Shown: positions 1-10,770 of the stretch, piece by piece | Layout: each line of letters opens with the position of its first letter | Position numbering within the stretch: the first letter of the stretch is position 1 | Source: Glandiceps talaboti | Lineage: Eukaryota; Hemichordata; Enteropneusta; Spengelidae | DNA length: 64,000 nucleotides | Assembly: GCF_964340395.1 (NCBI RefSeq) | Contig: NC_135559.1 | Coordinates: forward strand, 24,322,494-24,386,493 | Direction: 5' to 3' | Program-made: the position numbers and the translations under genes | The notes under the pieces: model-generated | What the model saw: only the letters and a program-made list of their open reading frames with translations | Database searches by the model: none | Told to the model about the DNA's origin: nothing

Positions 1-47
1 ATATATAACATAAGAAAGTGACAAATATGTTTCTCTTCCTATTCTAG

Positions 48-217
48 AAAGTGAATTCCTAGGTAGAATAGATGGAGCTGCATTTTCCACATCTAATGTT
101 CCACTTCCCAAAGTCCAGCTAAGTGAGGCATTGGGTCAGAATATAGACTCTCCTAACAGAGTAATGGCTGATAGTAAAAACTACGCTGCTATAGCTGTTG
201 GATTCCCTGATTTACAG
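48..217 (+). CDS. VWA8: VWA8-like, internal exon (partial gene)
   Basis: The exon is bounded by an acceptor (TTCTAG, ending at 47) and a donor (CAG|GTTAGT). It is open in one frame only: two bases complete a split codon, followed by 56 codons beginning SEFLGRIDGAAF and ending GFPDLQ. It ends in phase 0, which matches the phase-0 start of the next exon at 5742. The assignment to VWA8 rests on this phase match and on the downstream exons, which are recognisable. The segment itself is from a poorly conserved region and I do not recognise a domain in it. VWA8 is a large mitochondrial AAA+ ATPase-type protein with a C-terminal VWA domain. The upstream part of the gene lies outside the window. Confidence 0.65.
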
Positions 218-300
218 GTTAGTAACCAGCAGACAGCTGTATGTAACATACATGATCAAAGTAGATCACATGACATGTTGTTTTACTTGATAGATAACAA

Positions 301-840
301 CACTTAAACCATTATATGTACACAAGTAGATCACCTGACTAGGTGAGGTTGACAACACTTAAACCATATATGTACACATGTAGATCACCTGACTAGGTGA
401 GGTTGTTGTACACAAGTAGATCACCTGACTAGGTGAGGTTGACAACACTTAAACCATATATGTACACATGTAGATCACCTGACTAGGTGAGGTTGTTGTA
501 CACAAGTAGATCACCTGACTAGGTGAGGTTGACAACACTTAAACCATATATGTACACAAGTAGATCACCTGACTAGGTGAGGTTGTTGTACACAAGTAGA
601 TCACCTGACTAGGTGAGGTTGACAACACTTAAACCATATATGTACACAAGTAGATCACCTGACTAGGTGAGGTTGTTGTACACAAGTAGATCACCTGACT
701 AGGTGAGGTTGTTGTACACAAGTAGATCACCTGACTAGGTGAGGTTGACAACACTTAAACCATATATGTACACAAGTAGATCACCTGACTAGGTGAGGTT
801 GTTGTACACAAGTAGATCACCTGACTAGGTGAGGTTGTTG
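301..840. repeat. Minisatellite of 54-bp and 36-bp units (90-bp higher-order period)
   Basis: A long unit of about 54 bp (GTTGACAACACTTAAACC...) alternates with a short unit of 36 bp (GTTGTTGTACACAAG...). The two share a core ending TCACCTGACTAGGTGAG. The combined 90-bp period repeats from about 348, and the order becomes irregular near 680-830, where short units are doubled. Every unit contains the hairpin-capable core TCACCT-GACT-AGGTGA. Confidence 0.93.
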
Positions 841-1001
841 TCCACAAGCTGAATTATTGTCTTTGAACAGAATGTACAATGGATTATATATCCTGGTCAT
901 TCTACATCATGATAACCTGTGTCTACATATAATTACATTTTTCTTCATTCAGCTGAAAATGCTTGTGGCCTAAGGATTTGCCACTATACTCAATTGTCTT
1001 G

Positions 1002-1305
1002 TGACCTAAGGGTTAGCCACTACTTGTCTTGTGACCTAAGGGTTTACCACTACTTGTCTTGTGACCTAAGGGTTAGCCACTACTTGTCTTGTGACCTAAT
1101 GGTTTACCACTACTTGTCTTGTGACCTAAGGGTTTACCACTACTTGTCTTGTGACCTAATGGTTTACCACTACTTATCTTGTGACCTAAGGGTTAGCTAC
1201 TACTTGTTTTGTGACCTAAGGGTTAGCCACTACTTGTCTTGTGACCTAAGGGTTAGCCACTACTTGTCTTGTGACCTAAGGGTTAGCCACTACTTGTCTT
1301 GTGAC
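1002..1305. repeat. 30-bp minisatellite, about 10 copies
   Basis: The unit contains TTGTGACCTAAGGGTTAGCC followed by ACTACTTGTC. Variants are GGTTTACC for GGTTAGCC and AATGG for AAGGG. Because 30 is divisible by three, a 130-codon frame stays open across the array; this is not evidence for a gene. A diverged copy lies just upstream at about 960-1000. Confidence 0.93.
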
Positions 1306-1310
1306 TCATA

Positions 1311-1729
1311 AAGGCAAGGCCACTTGGGTCACTCATCTTTAATCACATGCAAGTTTTCTTGTATGAGTGACCATTGACCTTTACCTTCACCTACAGGGTA
1401 GCCCATTATGGTTTAATTATGGGCCATAATTAAGCCATACATATTACAGACTTTGTAGCAATTATGTGTGGATCGATATATGTCTTTTAGTTCATGTATA
1501 CATGTATAGATAATGCAGATTCTGAACCAGATAAATATACTCATTCATTATTTTTGGTACTCATGATCGCTTTTTACTTAATGGGGTAGCCATATTTGTA
1601 GTGAACAATCATGATTTGTCAATTAATCAAAATCAGTAATCCTGCATTATCAGACACTTTGTAGTATTTATTTGTCCTCAGGAGAATGAAAAAATTGTTG
1701 GGAAATAATATCTAATTGTACTCTTGATC
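1311..1729. other. Unique A/T-rich intronic spacer
   Basis: No gene or mobile element is recognised. The only structured element is a near-perfect 33-bp palindrome at 1407-1439, centred on the GGGCC at 1421-1425. Confidence 0.6.
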
Positions 1730-4700
1730 AGTCTTGCTAACTGAATGTAAGCAATACTAAATCTGATTGACAACTGTGCTGTATTGAGCAGTAGAGTGTA
1801 AGCAATACTAAATCTGAATGACAACTGCTATGTTGAGCAGTAGAGTGTAAGCAATACTAAATCTGAATGACAACTGTGCTGTATTGAGCAGTAGAGTGTA
1901 AGCAATACTAAATCTGAATGACAACTGTACTGTATTGAGCAGTAGAGTGTAAGCAATACTAAATGTGAATGACAACTGTGCTGAATTGAGCAGTAGAGTG
2001 TAAGCAATACTAAATGTGAATGACAACTGTGCTGAATTGAGCAGTAGCGTGTAAGCAATACTAAATCTGAATGACAACTGTGCTGAATTGACTGTAGAGT
2101 GTAAGCAATACTAAATCTGAATGACAACTGTACTGTATTGAGCAGTAGAGTGTAAGCAATACTAAATCTGATTGACAACTGTGCTGTGTTGAGCAGTAGA
2201 GTGTAAGCAATACTAAATCTGAATGACAACTGCTGTGTTGAGCAGTAGAGTGTAAGCAATACTAAATCTGAATGACAACTGTGCTGTGTTGAGCAGTAGA
2301 GTGTAAGCAATACTAAATCTGAATGACAACTGTGCTGTGTTGAGCAGTAGAGTGTAAGCAATACTAAATCTGAATGACAACTGTGCTGTGTTGAGCAGTA
2401 GAGTGTAAGCAATACTAAATCTGAATGACAACTGTACTGTATTGAGCAGTAGAGTGTAAGCAATACTAAATCTGAATGACAACTGTGCTGAATTGAGCAG
2501 TAGAGTGTAAGCAATACTAAATCTGAATGACAACTGTGCTGAATTGACTGTAGAGTGTAAGCAATACTAAATCTGAATGACAACTGTGCTGAATTGAGCA
2601 GTAGAGTGTAAGCAATACTAAATCTGAATGACAACTGTGCTGAATTGAGCAGTAGCGTGTAAGCAATACTAAATCTGAATGACAACTGTGCTGAATTGAC
2701 TGTAGAGTGTAAGCAATACTAAATCTGAATGACAACTGTACTGTATTGAGCAGTAGAGTGTAAGCAATACTAAATCTGATTGACAACTGTGCTGTGTTGA
2801 GCAGTAGAGTGTAAGCAATACTAAATCTGAATGACAACTGCTGTGTTGAGCAGTAGAGTGTAAGCAATACTAAATCTGAATGACAACTGTGCTGAATTGA
2901 GCAGTAGAGTGTAAGCAATACTAAATCTGAATGACAACTGTGCTGAATTGAGCAGTAGAGTGTAAGCAATACTAAATCTGAATGACAACTGTACTGTATT
3001 GAGCAGTAGAGTGTAAGCAATACTAAATCTGATTGACAACTGTGCTGTGTTGAGCAGTAGAGTGTAAGCAATACTAAATCTGAATGACAACTGCTGTGTT
3101 GAGCAGTAGAGTGTAAGCAATACTAAATGTGAATGACAACTGTGCTGAATTGACTGTAGAGTGTAAGCAATACTAAATGTGAATGACAACTGTGCTGAAT
3201 TGAGCAGTAGAGTGTAAGCAATACTAAATGTGAATGACAACTGTGCTGTGTTGAGCAGTAGAGTGTAAGCAATACTAAATCTGAATGACAACTGTGCTGA
3301 ATTGACTGTAGAGTGTAAGCAATACTAAATGTGAATCACAACTGTGCTGTATTGAGCAGTAGAGTGTAAGCAATACTAAATCTGAATGACAACTGTGCTG
3401 AATTGAGCAGTAGCGTGTAAGCAATACTAAATCTGAATGACAACTGTGCTGTGTTGAGCAGTAGAGTGTAAGCAATACTAAATCTGAATGACAACTGTGC
3501 TGAATTGACAGTAGAGTGTAAGCAATACTAAATCTGAATGACAACTGTGCTGAATTGACAGTAGAGTGTAAGCAATACTAAATGTGAATGACAACTGTGC
3601 TGAATTGAGCAGTAGAGTGTAAGCAATACTAAATCTGAATGACAACTGTGCTGAATTGAGCAGTAGAGTGTAAGCAATACTAAATCTGAATGACAACTGT
3701 GCTGAATTGAGCAGTAGAGTGTAAGCAATACTAAATCTGAATGACAACTGTGCTGTATTGAGCAGTAGAGTGTAAGCAATACTAAATCTGAATGACAACT
3801 GTGCTGAATTGAGCAGTAGAGTGTAAGCAATACTAAATCTGAATGACAACTGTGCTGTATTGAGCAGTAGAGTGTAAGCAATACTAAATCTGAATGACAA
3901 CTGTGCTGTATTGAGCAGTAGAGTGTAAGCAATACTAAATCTGAATGACAACTGTGCTGAATTGAGCAGTAGAGTGTAAGCAATACTAAATCTGAATGAC
4001 AACTGTGCTGAATTGAGCAGTAGAGTGTAAGCAATACTAAATCTGAATGACAACTGTGCTGAATTGAGCAGTAGAGTGTAAGCAATACTAAATCTGAATG
4101 ACAACTGTGCTGTGTTGAGCAGTAGAGTGTAAGCAATACTAAATCTGAATGACAACTGTGCTGTATTGAGCAGTAGAGTGTAAGCAATACTAAATCTGAA
4201 TGACAACTGTGCTGAATTGAGCAGTAGAGTGTAAGCAATACTAAATCTGAATGACAACTGTGCTGAATTGAGCAGTAGAGTGTAAGCAATACTAAATCTG
4301 AATGACAACTGTGCTGTGTTGAGCAGTAGAGTGTAAGCAATACTAAATCTGAATGACAACTGTGCTGTGTTGAGCAGTAGAGTGTAAGCAATACTAAATC
4401 TGAATGACAACTGTACTGTATTGAGCAGTAGAGTGTAAGCAATACTAAATCTGAATGACAACTGTACTGTATTGAGCAGTAGAGTGTAAGCAATACTAAA
4501 TCTGAATGACAACTGTACTGTATTGAGCAGTAGAGTGTAAGCAATACTAAATCTGAATGACAACTGTGCTGAATTGAGCAGTAGAGTGTAAGCAATACTA
4601 AATCTGAATGACAACTGTGCTGAATTGAGCAGTAGAGTGTAAGCAATACTAAATCTGAATGACAACTGTGCTGAATTGAGCAGTAGAGTGTAAGCAATAC

Positions 4701-5605
4701 TAAATGTGAATGACAACTGTACTGTATTGAGCAGTAGAGTGTAAGCAATACTAAATCTGAATGACAACTGTGCTGTGTTGAGCAGTAGAGTGTAAGCAAT
4801 ACTAAATCTGAATGACAACTGTGCTGAATTGACTGTAGAGTGTAAGCAATACTAAATCTGAATGACAACTGTGCTGTATTGAGCAGTAGAGTGTAAGCAA
4901 TACTAAATGTGAATGACAACTGTACTGTATTGAGCAGTAGAGTGTAAGCAATACTAAATCTGAATGACAACTGTGCTGTGTTGAGCAGTAGAGTGTAAGC
5001 AATACTAAATCTGAATGACAACTGTGCTGAATTGAGCAGTAGCGTGTAAGCAATACTAAATGTGAATGACAACTGTGCTGTGTTGAGCAGTAGAGTGTAA
5101 GCAATACTAAATGTGAATGACAACTGTGCTGTATTGAGCAGTAGAGTGTAAGCAATACTAAATGTGAATGACAACTGTACTGTATTGAGCAGTAGAGTGT
5201 AAGCAATACTAAATGTGAATGACAACTGTACTGTATTGACTGTAGAGTGTAAGCAATACTAAATCTGAATGACAACTGTACTGTATTGAGCAGTAGCGTG
5301 TAAGCAATACTAAATGTGAATGACAACTGTGCTGTATTGAGCAGTAGCGTGTAAGCAATACTAAATCTGAATGACAACTGTGCTGTATTGAGCAGTAGAG
5401 TGTAAGCAATACTAAATGTGAATGACAACTGTACTGTATTGAGCAGTAGAGTGTAAGCAATACTAAATGTGAATGACAACTGTACTGTATTGACTGTAGA
5501 GTGTAAGCAATACTAAATGTGAATGACAACTGTGCTGTGTTGAGCAGTAGAGTGTAAGCAATACTAAATCTGAATGACAACTGTGCTGTGTTGAGCAGTA
5601 GAGTG
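1730..5605. repeat. 51-bp minisatellite, about 76 copies
   Basis: The consensus unit includes GAGCAGTAGAGTGTAAGCAA, then TACTAAATCTGAATGACAAC and TGTGCTGAATT. Length variants are 50 bp (GACTGTAG or GACAGTAG replacing GAGCAGTAG) and 49 bp (CTGCTG for CTGTGCTG). Substitution variants such as ATCTG/ATGTG, TGCTGAATT/TACTGTATT/TGCTGTGTT and AGAG/AGCG are interspersed. The 51-bp period gives 17-residue periodic open frames on the - strand up to 565 codons long; these are repeat artefacts. It fills most of a VWA8 intron. Confidence 0.96.
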
Positions 5606-5741
5606 CTGTTATGTATCACCTAAAATAATAATTTTAACTTATCGGTTGATATCTACATGTTACATACACTTGTCCTATCAACATTCCGTTTTTGATCTGT
5701 AACTCATTATTTTATCTGTGTAAATATTTTTATTTTTACAG

Positions 5742-5937
5742 TCTGGAAGTGAAATCTACACCATTGCAAGGAAAGCAGTAGAAAAGCCCAAGATAACCAG
5801 CAGACATGATCCTTTGTATAATATGGTTGGAAAGAGACCACCAAAGAAGGAAAAGGAATCAACAGTCTTACCAATTGCCAATCAGACTGTCAAAGTTTTA
5901 CCATTAGATAAAATACCACTTGAAGTCTTTCCCCAGG
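5742..5937 (+). CDS. VWA8: VWA8-like, internal exon
   Basis: The acceptor TTTTTACAG ends at 5741 and the donor G|GTATGT starts at 5938. The 65 codons run in phase 0 from SGSEIYTIARKAVEKP through KITSRHDPLYNMVG and a lysine-rich stretch to LPLDKIPLEVFPQ, ending with one extra base (phase 1). The RHDPL...N.VG and IP.EVFP patterns fit the linker before the C-terminal metal-binding and VWA region of VWA8. The next VWA8 exon in the window (33134) starts in phase 0, so this exon cannot be spliced directly to it. At least one intervening exon is missing, probably in the N gap that begins 41 bases downstream. Confidence 0.8.
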
Positions 5938-5978
5938 GTATGTCAGACATTGATCAATATATGTGTAAAAATGACAAA

Positions 5979-6078
5979 NNNNNNNNNNNNNNNNNNNNNN
6001 NNNNNNNNNNNNNNNNNNNNNNNNNNNNNNNNNNNNNNNNNNNNNNNNNNNNNNNNNNNNNNNNNNNNNNNNNNNNNN
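5979..6078. other. Assembly gap (100 N)
   Basis: There are exactly 100 unknown bases. A round 100 usually marks a scaffold gap of unknown size, so missing sequence could be much longer. VWA8 exon sequence lies to the left and GLDC exon sequence begins 2 bases to the right. Confidence 0.99.
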
Positions 6079-6080
6079 AG

Positions 6081-6206
6081 GTGTGTTTGATTCCAAGAAC
6101 AGCCCATGGTACAAACCCAGCCAGTGCTCAGATGTGTGGTATGCAGATTCATCCTGTTGATTCTGATAAGAACGGTAATATTAGCATGTCACATGTCAAC
6201 AAACTG
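6081..6206 (+). CDS. GLDC: Glycine dehydrogenase (P-protein), internal exon
   Basis: 42 codons, starting [20 protein letters not shown] and ending SMSHVNKL, with donor CTG|GTAAGT. The [10 protein letters not shown]-type motif is a hallmark of the C-terminal half of GLDC, close to the PLP site. The two bases before it (AG, touching the N gap) may be the acceptor or exon sequence, so the left edge is uncertain. All upstream GLDC exons, including the N-terminal half and the mitochondrial presequence, are absent from the window. GLDC decarboxylates glycine and passes the aminomethyl group to the H-protein lipoyl arm. Confidence 0.93.
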
Positions 6207-7811
6207 GTAAGTACTGTAACCTTGCTAAACTCACCATGGTAACCTTGCTAAACTCACCATGGTAGTAATAAAACTACAATGACTGACATAACTTACCATA
6301 ACTAATATTAATAATAAAACTACTAAATTGGAACTTTTTCCCCATGAGGAACATGATATCAATAATTTGTCAAATAATTTGGTTTAAATACATACTGACT
6401 AATCAGATTCCTGATTCAGTATATTCCAGTCAGATAACAGGAGTCAATAAGTTGGTGTATTACACACCAGTTAGCCTATCAGATCTCTGAGTCATTGTAT
6501 CCAGTCAGATAACAGGAGTCAATAAGTTGGTTCATTGCATACCTGTTAGCCAATCAGATTCCTTATTCCATGTATTCCAGTTAGATAACACTGGTCAATA
6601 ATTTGATTTATGACATACTTGGTAGCCAATCAGATTCCTGATTCAGTGTGTTCCAGTCAGATAACAGGAGTCAATAATTTGGTTCATTGCATACCTGTTA
6701 GCCAATCAGATTCCTTATTCCATGTATTCCAGTCAGATACCAGAAGTCAATAATTTGATTTATGACATGCTTGTTAGTCAATCAGATTTGCAATTCAGTG
6801 TATTCCAGTCAGATAACGGGAGTCAATAATTTGGTTTATTGCATACCTGTTAGCCAATCAGATTCCTTATTCCATGTATTCCAGTCAGATACCAGAAGTC
6901 AATAATTTGATTTATGACATGCTTGTTAGTCAATCAGATTTGCAATTCAGTGTATTCCAGTCAGATAACGGGAGTCAATAATTTGGTTTATTGCATACCT
7001 GTTAGCCAGTCAGATTCCTTATTCCATGTATTCCAGTCAGATACCAGAGGTCAATAATTTGATTTATGACATGCTTGTTAGCCAATGAGATTTCCAATTC
7101 AGTGTATTCCAGTCAGATAACAGGAGTCAATAATTTGGTTCATTGCATACCTGTTAGCCAATCAGATTCCTTATTCCATGTATTCCAGTCAGATACCAGA
7201 GGTCAATAATTTGATTTATGACATGCTTGTTAGCCAATGAGATTTCCAATTCAGTGTATTCCAGTCAGATAACAGGAGTCAATAATTTGGTTTATTGCAT
7301 ACCTGTTAGCCAGTCAGATTCCTTATTCCATGTATTCCAGTCAGATACCAGAGGTCAATAATTTGATTTATGACATGCTTGTTAGCCAATGAGATTTCCA
7401 ATTCAGTGTATTCCAGTCAGATAACGGGAGTCAATAATTTGGTTTATTGCATACCTGTTAGCCAATCAGATTCCTTATTCCATGTATTCCAGTCAGATAC
7501 CAGAGGTCAATAATTTGATTTATGACATGCTTGTTAGCCAATGAGATTTCCAATTCAGTGTATTCCAGTCAGATAACAGGAGTCAATAATTTGGTTCATT
7601 GCATACTTGTTAGCCAATCACATTCCTTATTCCATGTATACCAGTCAGATACCACAAGTCAATAATTTGATTTATGACATGCTTGTTAGCCAATGAGATT
7701 TCCAATTCAGTGTATTCCAGTCAGATAACAGGAGTCAATAATTTGGTTTATTACATACCTGTTAGCCAATCAGATTCCTAACTCGTCATTATTATCTTTA
7801 TGCAATTGCAG
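6207..7811 (+). other. GLDC intron with 152-bp dimeric repeats
   Basis: The intron runs from donor GTAAGT to acceptor TTGCAG. Directly after the donor a segment beginning TAACCTTGCTAAACTCACCA is duplicated in tandem. The rest is a dimeric minisatellite that reaches to within about 25 bases of the downstream acceptor. Confidence 0.85.
6390..7790. repeat. 152-bp dimeric minisatellite (two ~76-bp subunits)
   Basis: Successive TAGCCA...CAGATTCCTTATTCC landmarks lie at 6851, 7003, 7155, 7307, 7459 and 7611, exactly 152 bp apart. Each period has an A half (GTTAGCCAATCAGATTCC...) and a B half (GTTAGCCAATGAGATTTCC...). The copies at the left end are more diverged and irregular. Each half carries one CCAAT element. 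Confidence 0.93.
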
Positions 7812-8074
7812 GTTGAGAAGCACAGAGACAATCTAGCAGCTATCATGTTAACCTATCCATCAACCAGTGGTGTATTTGAAGAAGATGTAAGAGAACTGTG
7901 TGAAATGATTCATGATGCTGGTGGTCAGGTCTACCTTGATGGTGCTAATATGAATGCACAGGTTGGACTGTGTCGTCCTGGTGACTATGGTTCCGATGTC
8001 TCTCATCTTAATTTACATAAAACGTTCTGTATTCCCCATGGTGGTGGAGGACCAGGAATGGGACCCATTGGAGT
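7812..8074 (+). CDS. GLDC: Glycine dehydrogenase, PLP-lysine exon
   Basis: Acceptor TTGCAG ends at 7811; donor T|GTAAGT follows 8074; 87 codons plus 2 bases. It starts [20 protein letters not shown], contains [20 protein letters not shown], and then [20 protein letters not shown]. The lysine of the HKTF motif (codon 8019-8021) is the conserved Schiff-base residue for pyridoxal phosphate in P-proteins. The glycine-rich stretch after it is also typical. The valine after PMGPIG-type sequence is split by the intron and completed by the first base of the next exon. There is no stop or frameshift, so the exon looks functional. Confidence 0.97.
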
Positions 8075-8790
8075 GTAAGTCACATAGCGACTAATTTTGT
8101 GTCTGATTGTCCTTACCATACTGTATCGGTATTGTTTAATTTTTATAGAATCTGTGAAGCCATTCTGGGTGTTGGTAGTAGAGAACATATCAAGCTCAAA
8201 ATATTGCAAAAATAAAGTCTTTCTCTGAGTATCTGAAAGTTATCCATAAATTCAATACTGACTGATTATTTCACTATGCAACAGTAGGGTATACTGCCCA
8301 TTTGATACACTTCTAAAATAGAGGATAATATGGGAATTATGAGTGACCTAAGGGGGCCTTGTCACAAACCATAACATCACAAGTATTTCTGGCTGAATGA
8401 AAGAAACTTATAGGGGAATAATATTGCTATAGCTCCTCAAGCAATATTTATGAAACCTCGGGTGGGTGGGGGGGGGGGTGTTGTTATGCCGATTTTGAAT
8501 GTTTCAACTCATATTTTGAGAACAACAGAAACAATGACGTGGATGTATGTAGTCATGACGTAGAATGACCGGGGTATAAATTACCATCTTTTATGTTCAA
8601 CTTGGTGTGCGCATTGTATAGTAGTACAATTCAATTACATTGTGTATTTGTATACTCGTTACTTGATAGATTTAATACACTTGTAAACTAGATGATAATG
8701 TAACCAGGGAAGGTATATACAGTTATGTATGTTTTAATACCTGTTACTTGATACACGTAATAGATGTCTTTATTATCTGTTTGATTATAG
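8075..8790 (+). other. GLDC intron, no gene seen
   Basis: A 716-bp intron. It holds a guanine run at about 8467-8478 and two TGACGT half-sites near 8536 and 8558. Nothing else was recognised. Confidence 0.8.
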
Positions 8791-8938
8791 GAAGAAACAC
8801 CTCACCCCTTTCTTGCCAACACATCCTATCGTGGCACCTAAGGGTACAGCAGGACCAGACGCATCACCATTTGGTGTTGTCAGTGCTGCACCTTGGGGAT
8901 CTAGTGCAATTCTTCCAATCTCATGGGGTTATATCAAG
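8791..8938 (+). CDS. GLDC: Glycine dehydrogenase, internal exon
   Basis: Acceptor GATTATAG ends at 8790 and donor AAG|GTATGT begins at 8939. The first base completes the split valine; the exon then reads [14 protein letters not shown], a short alanine/glycine loop, and [19 protein letters not shown] followed by GYIK. The VSAAPWGSS motif is strongly conserved in GLDC. The phase agrees with both neighbouring exons. Confidence 0.96.
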
Positions 8939-9115
8939 GTATGTGTGCTATAGAATTCTCACATCAGAGTGCATCTACAGCACGCCATTAATAATATACT
9001 TTAAAAAAAATTACTTGAAAAACCGTGAAATATTTGTCATGTGATTATGACTGAATGCTTTCAAAAGTCTTACTTTTACTTAATAAAGAACTTTTGAATC
9101 ATTGATTTGTTGTAG

Positions 9116-9227
9116 ATGATGGGGGCTGAAGGACTAAAACAAGCATCACAGGTAGCCATCTTAAATGCTAACTATATGAGTGCAAGGCTAGAAGGTTATT
9201 ACAAGACACTGTTCAGGGGCAAACATG
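9116..9227 (+). CDS. GLDC: Glycine dehydrogenase, internal exon
   Basis: Acceptor TTGTAG ends at 9115 and donor G|GTTAGT begins at 9228. It encodes [20 protein letters not shown], then [17 protein letters not shown] plus one base. GLKQA...AILNANYM is a signature of the P-protein C-terminal domain. The split glycine is completed by the next exon at 10242. Confidence 0.96.
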
Positions 9228-9245
9228 GTTAGTTTTCATTTTGTA

Positions 9246-9321
<76 letters not shown>

Positions 9322-9324
9322 GTT

Positions 9325-9355
<31 letters not shown>

Positions 9356-10241
9356 ATGTATGTATGTATGTATGCTATGTATGGTATGTATGTATGTATG
9401 TATGTATGTATGTATGTATGTATGTATGTATGTATGTATGTATGTATGTATGTATGTATGTTTTAGTGTATGTATGTATGTATGTATGTATGTATGTATG
9501 TATGTATGTATGTATGTATGTATGTTTTAGTGTATGTATGTATGTATGTATGTATGTATGTATGTATGTATGTATGTATGTATGTATGTATGTATGTATG
9601 TATGTATGTATGTATGTATGTATGTATGTATGTATGTATGTATGTATGTATGTATGTATGTATGTATGTATGTATGTATGTATGTATGTATGTATGTATG
9701 TATGTATGTATGTATGTATGTATGTATGTATGTATGTATGTATGTATGTATGTATGTATGTATGTATGTATGTATGTATGTATGTATGTATGTATGTATG
9801 TATGTATGTATGTATGTATGTATGTATGTATGTATGTATGTATGTATTCATGTGTGATAGACTGCTCATAATGAGGCCAAGAATGGTTAGATATAGATGT
9901 CAATCTATATACAATGTAATATATGTGTGTGCGTACATATGTCTGTACACGTGCATGTGTGATGTGTGGTTATACTGCTCAGAATAGGGCAAGCATTGTT
10001 ATTTGTCATCTGCGTCATTGATTCCATGGTGCTTGAAATATGGATCAAAATATCATTTCTTTTTCCTGTTTGAAATCTTCCTTGCACATATGTATTTATT
10101 ATCCCGATATTTGTCTTTACACAGCCCATTCAGTTGGAATACCAACAGACAGCATGATTGTTTTATGTTCCTTGTGTTTTCCTTGGATGAACAAAGAAAA
10201 TTATGGGGAAATATTACATTGTTTGTTCTTTGACTTTGCAG
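9228..10241 (+). other. GLDC intron with long microsatellite
   Basis: The first 620 bases are TG and TATG repeats. The remaining 390 bases (9849-10241) show no recognisable gene or element. Confidence 0.85.
9249..9848. repeat. Compound (TG)n-(TATG)n microsatellite
   Basis: A TG tract at about 9249-9311 is followed, after a short interrupted stretch, by a TATG tract from about 9338 to 9848. The tract has a few interruptions (GCTATGTATGG near 9373; TTTTAGTG near 9460 and 9524). Cysteine/tyrosine/valine/methionine-rich open frames on both strands arise only from the repeat. Confidence 0.98.
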
Positions 10242-10334
10242 GTTTCTGTGCTCATGAGTACATCCTTGATCTAAGAGAATTTAAGAAACATGGTGTTGAA
10301 GTCATGGATATTGCTAAGAGGTTGCAGGATTTTG
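10242..10334 (+). CDS. GLDC: Glycine dehydrogenase, internal exon
   Basis: Acceptor TTTGCAG ends at 10241 and donor G|GTAAAC begins at 10335. Two bases complete a glycine; the exon then reads FCAHEYILDLREFKKHGVEV and MDIAKRLQDF plus one base. HE.ILD.R.FK and D.AKRLQD are conserved in GLDC. Phase continues cleanly into the exon at 11101. Confidence 0.95.
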
Positions 10335-10451
10335 GTAAACAAACCATTTTTTTTTTTACCATCAATTTGAAATTAAGCCATTGCTAGTATGTATACCTCA
10401 AAAATCAATATTGTAATAAATCTCTTGGTTCATATAGTGTCAAGCTATATT

Positions 10452-10770
10452 ACAACACTGGTAATCCAGCCTTCGGTGTACTAAGATAGCTTCAAGCTAA
10501 ATCTATTGTTCTTTAATGTGGTTGTGTGATTCTCATCACCCTGTGATCAAAATAGTGTAAACATTGGAAGTGCTAAAACAGTGCACTGCAACTTCATAGA
10601 ACTCTGTGTCAATAAAACTGTGCGAATACCTCCCTATTGAGACTACTGTATATTTAAACCATCATCCATTTAATTGCTTATCACTGTTGTATTAACAACA
10701 TGTTGCAACAATTTTGTTTTAGTTTGTGTCTATCTTAATAGTAAACCGAAGGCTCAATTACCAGAGTAAC
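10452..10770. mobile_element. ~320-bp inverted-repeat element (MITE-like)
   Basis: The left end (ACACTGGTAATCCAGCCTTC, continuing GGTGTACTAAGATAG) is an imperfect inverted repeat of the right end (ACCGAAGGCTCAATTACCAG at about 10744-10763). There is no coding capacity. Related sequence recurs at 11655-11765 (one end only) and in the opposite orientation at about 63350-63925, so it is a dispersed family. It lies in a GLDC intron. Target duplications could not be fixed. Confidence 0.7.

Larger units (their letters stand above)
218..5741 (+). other. VWA8 intron filled by three minisatellites
   Basis: This 5.5-kb intron sits between two phase-0 VWA8 exons. It holds three unrelated tandem arrays (301-840, 1002-1305, 1730-5605). 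The stretches between them are A/T-rich and I see no gene there. A near-perfect 33-bp palindrome occurs at 1407-1439. Confidence 0.7.

Noticed and set aside
301-840. Possible CRISPR-like array of palindromic repeats
   Set aside because: There are no unique spacers; the inter-palindrome sequence is itself repeated, and the context is a eukaryotic intron.
3478-5225. Open frames of 446 and 565 codons on the - strand
   Set aside because: Periodic 17-residue products of a 51-bp minisatellite; breaks coincide with 50-bp and 49-bp unit variants.
8748-9044. 98-codon + strand frame
   Set aside because: It overlaps the GLDC exon at 8791-8938 in another frame; the GLDC frame is the conserved one.
9225-9987. 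Cys/Tyr/Val/Met-rich and Thr/Tyr/Ile/His-rich frames
   Set aside because: Translation of TG and TATG microsatellites.
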